Positions 32,465-33,878 of a DNA stretch of 33,878 nucleotides are shown here, piece after piece. Position numbers and translations under genes: made by a program. Position 1 is the stretch's first letter, and every line of letters begins with the position of its first letter. This stretch comes from CAZAGT01 sp964484515. Its GTDB lineage: Bacteria; Desulfobacterota; DSM-4660; Desulfatiglandales; HGW-15. The stretch is from assembly GCA_964484515.1 (NCBI GenBank), contig CAZAGT010000010.1:1-33878 (forward strand), written 5' to 3'. The notes under the pieces are model-generated. The model worked only from the letters and a program-made list of their open reading frames with translations. It did no database searches and was not told where the DNA came from.

Positions 32465-32818
32465 ATGATCACAGGAATCCACAGCACATTGTCAGCCTTG
32501 AGGGCCTTTGGTGATAAGATCGGTGTGGCGGCCCATAACGTCGCCAACGTGGAAACTGAAGGGTTCAAGAAACAACGTGCGATTCTGAGCGAGCAGGCTG
32601 AGCAGGGGGTCCAAGTAGACATCGAACAGGTCGATACTCCGGGTCCCCTGATTTCATCCGTAGAAAACGGCCAAACCGCCATGCGGGAGGGATCGAATGT
32701 CGATCTGGAAGAGGAAATACCGGAGGCTATGCTCGTCCGGAGATATTACCAGGCCAATCTGAAGCTTTTGGAGACCCAGGATGAAATGGTTGGCTCTTTG
32801 GTCGATATTCTGGGGTGA
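32465..32818 (+). CDS. Short flagellar rod/hook-family protein
   Basis: The 117-residue protein joins the two conserved ends of the axial rod/hook family with almost nothing between. The N-terminal signature is STLSALRAFGDKIGVAAHNVANVETEGFKKQRA (~7-39), and the C-terminal one is NVDLEEEIPEAMLVRRYYQANLKLLETQDEMVGSLVDIL. FlgB and FlgC, the shortest usual members, are ~130-150 residues, so this is shorter still. It should assemble on, or cap, the rod or hook after type III export. The ATG at 32465 follows GGAGGAT with good spacing; an in-frame GTG at 32447 is less likely. It stands apart from a basal-body operon and uses a late, sigma-28 promoter, which is unusual for a true rod protein, so FlgB or FlgC is not asserted. 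Confidence 0.85.
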   Translation: MITGIHSTLSALRAFGDKIGVAAHNVANVETEGFKKQRAILSEQAEQGVQVDIEQVDTPGPLISSVENGQTAMREGSNVDLEEEIPEAMLVRRYYQANLKLLETQDEMVGSLVDILG

Positions 32819-32844
32819 ACGGCCCCATTCGACGCCAACGAGGG

Positions 32845-33878
32845 CTACCTCGCTTCACCCGGAATCTCAAAACCGAACGTACAACCCTTCCCTATTCCCT
32901 CACTCTCAACCCAGATCCTTCCCCCATGATCCTCTACAGCCATCTTGCAGAAGGCGAGGCCCAAGCCGCTGCGTCCGACACTGACGCCCTTTCTTTTGAG
33001 GTCTGCCTGTTCGAACTTGTCAAATATGCGCTCGTGGTAATCGGGGGGGATGCCGTCCCCATTGTCGGTCACCGTGACGCGCCCGCCCCCTTGACCTGTG
33101 GAGCTATCGGCACAGATCCTGATTTCCCCCCCCTCGGGGGTGTGCCGAATGGCGTTGTTCAGCAGATTGTCAACCACGCGCTTGATGATCTCACGGTCCA
33201 TCTTGAGCGACGCGCTGCCGTCGGAACCTGAAACGGAGATCGCTACACCCTTCAAATCCGCTCTCGCTCTGAATTGATCTGCGGCTTCTGCGGTCAACAC
33301 GCCCAGATCCACTGGCTCCTTGTGCAACTGCATCTTGCCCTCTTCCATCCTACGTATATCGAGTAGACTTTGGATCAGACGATTGAGATCTGAGCAGTAA
33401 TGCACGCATTTCCGCAAGTTCTCATGTTGAACCTCATCTAGATTCTCCTTCTTGAGTAGGATCATCTCAAGACTAACCGATATGGCTGTAAGGGGATTCC
33501 TCAAGTCATGGATGATCATGTGACTGAGCCCCTCTTTGGCCTGTTCCAACTCCTCCAGTCTCTCGTTCTTTTCGGCAATCTCCCTGTAGCTGCTCAGGAG
33601 CTCTTCATGGTAGGACTTGATCCGCAGGAGTGACTTGACGCGCACGATCAACTCGGTTTGATCAACCGGTTTGCTCAAGAAATCATCGGCCCCGGCCTTC
33701 AGTGCTGCGACGCGATGCTCTTTTTCACGCAATGCCGTGACCATGACGACGGGAATGATACGGGTCTGTTCCTCTTGTTTGAGCCTGCGGCAGACTTCAA
33801 AGCCGTCAATACCCGGCATCATAACATCCAATAGGATCAAATCGGGGGGCGTCTCTCCCACCGCGTGAAGCGCCTCTT
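32845..33878 (-). CDS. Response regulator-histidine kinase hybrid (5' truncated by window edge)
   Basis: The minus-strand frame stays open to the right edge, so the first part of the receiver domain is missing. Visible are the receiver's phosphorylation segment LILLDVMMPGIDGFEVCRRLK, its LSKPVD lysine, a coiled coil (SYREIAEKNERLEELEQAKE), then a full histidine kinase. The kinase has an H-box HMIIHDLRNPLTAIS, N-box DNLLNNAIRHTP, G1 VTDNGDGIPP, F-box IFDKFEQAD and G2 GRSGLGLAFCKM. It is soluble. A REC domain ahead of a kinase suggests a phosphorelay input rather than direct sensing. Its 3' end lies 26 bases from the stop of the convergent rod-type gene. Its partner is not known from this window. 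Confidence 0.93.
   Translation of the reverse strand, partial: EALHAVGETPPDLILLDVMMPGIDGFEVCRRLKQEEQTRIIPVVMVTALREKEHRVAALKAGADDFLSKPVDQTELIVRVKSLLRIKSYHEELLSSYREIAEKNERLEELEQAKEGLSHMIIHDLRNPLTAISVSLEMILLKKENLDEVQHENLRKCVHYCSDLNRLIQSLLDIRRMEEGKMQLHKEPVDLGVLTAEAADQFRARADLKGVAISVSGSDGSASLKMDREIIKRVVDNLLNNAIRHTPEGGEIRICADSSTGQGGGRVTVTDNGDGIPPDYHERIFDKFEQADLKRKGVSVGRSGLGLAFCKMAVEDHGGRIWVESEGIGKGCTFGFEIPGEAR

Overview
The window looks like a chromosomal segment from a flagellated Gram-negative-type bacterium of moderate G+C content. The gene families fit Desulfobacterota, Nitrospirota or a related deep-branching phylum: sigma-28 and sigma-54 flagellar promoters, FlaG-FliD-FliS next to flagellin, HD-GYP and PilZ regulators, and many TPR-fused glycosyltransferases. 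No rRNA or other phylogenetic marker is present, so this placement is inference. No tRNA, rRNA, insertion sequence or CRISPR array was seen.

Region 1 (1-21336) is one long same-strand run of 16 genes, a sugar-modification island. It opens with the C-terminal half of a radical SAM/SPASM protein. A three-gene module follows (hexapeptide-repeat acyltransferase, NAD-dependent epimerase/dehydratase, DegT/DnrJ aminotransferase) that has the parts needed to make an N-acylated amino sugar. Next come a TPR-sulfotransferase, a fused GT2-TPR-methyltransferase, a CgeB-like glycosyltransferase, an FkbM methyltransferase, two GT4 enzymes with a GT-TPR protein between them, a GT9 enzyme, two tandem paralogous GT2-TPR proteins, another GT4-like enzyme, a 61-residue unknown protein, and a second GT9 enzyme. 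There are ten glycosyltransferases, but no flippase, polymerase, ABC exporter or membrane-bound priming transferase. The island lies directly upstream of flagellin, so the likeliest product is a sulfated and methylated glycan built on flagellin in the cytoplasm.

Region 2 (21337-27265) holds the filament genes: fliC behind a strong sigma-28 promoter and a structured leader, a strong intrinsic terminator, an unusually long fliD with its own sigma-28-like promoter, fliS and flaG.

Region 3 (27266-33878) is regulatory. It has a response regulator with a C-terminal SHOCT-like segment, a REC-GAF-HD-GYP protein (c-di-GMP phosphodiesterase family), a PilZ protein overlapping a histidine-kinase-like protein with a degenerate ATPase domain, and a minus-strand unknown protein behind a clear sigma-54 promoter. 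It ends with a very short flagellar rod-type protein behind a sigma-28 promoter, convergent with a 5'-truncated response regulator/histidine kinase at the window edge.

The most interesting points are the flagellin-linked island combining sulfation, methylation and TPR-fused glycosyltransferases; the fliC leader with a GGA-loop hairpin that resembles a CsrA target; three sigma-28-type promoters sharing one spacing; a dispersed 44-bp repeat; and the sigma-54-driven unknown gene.
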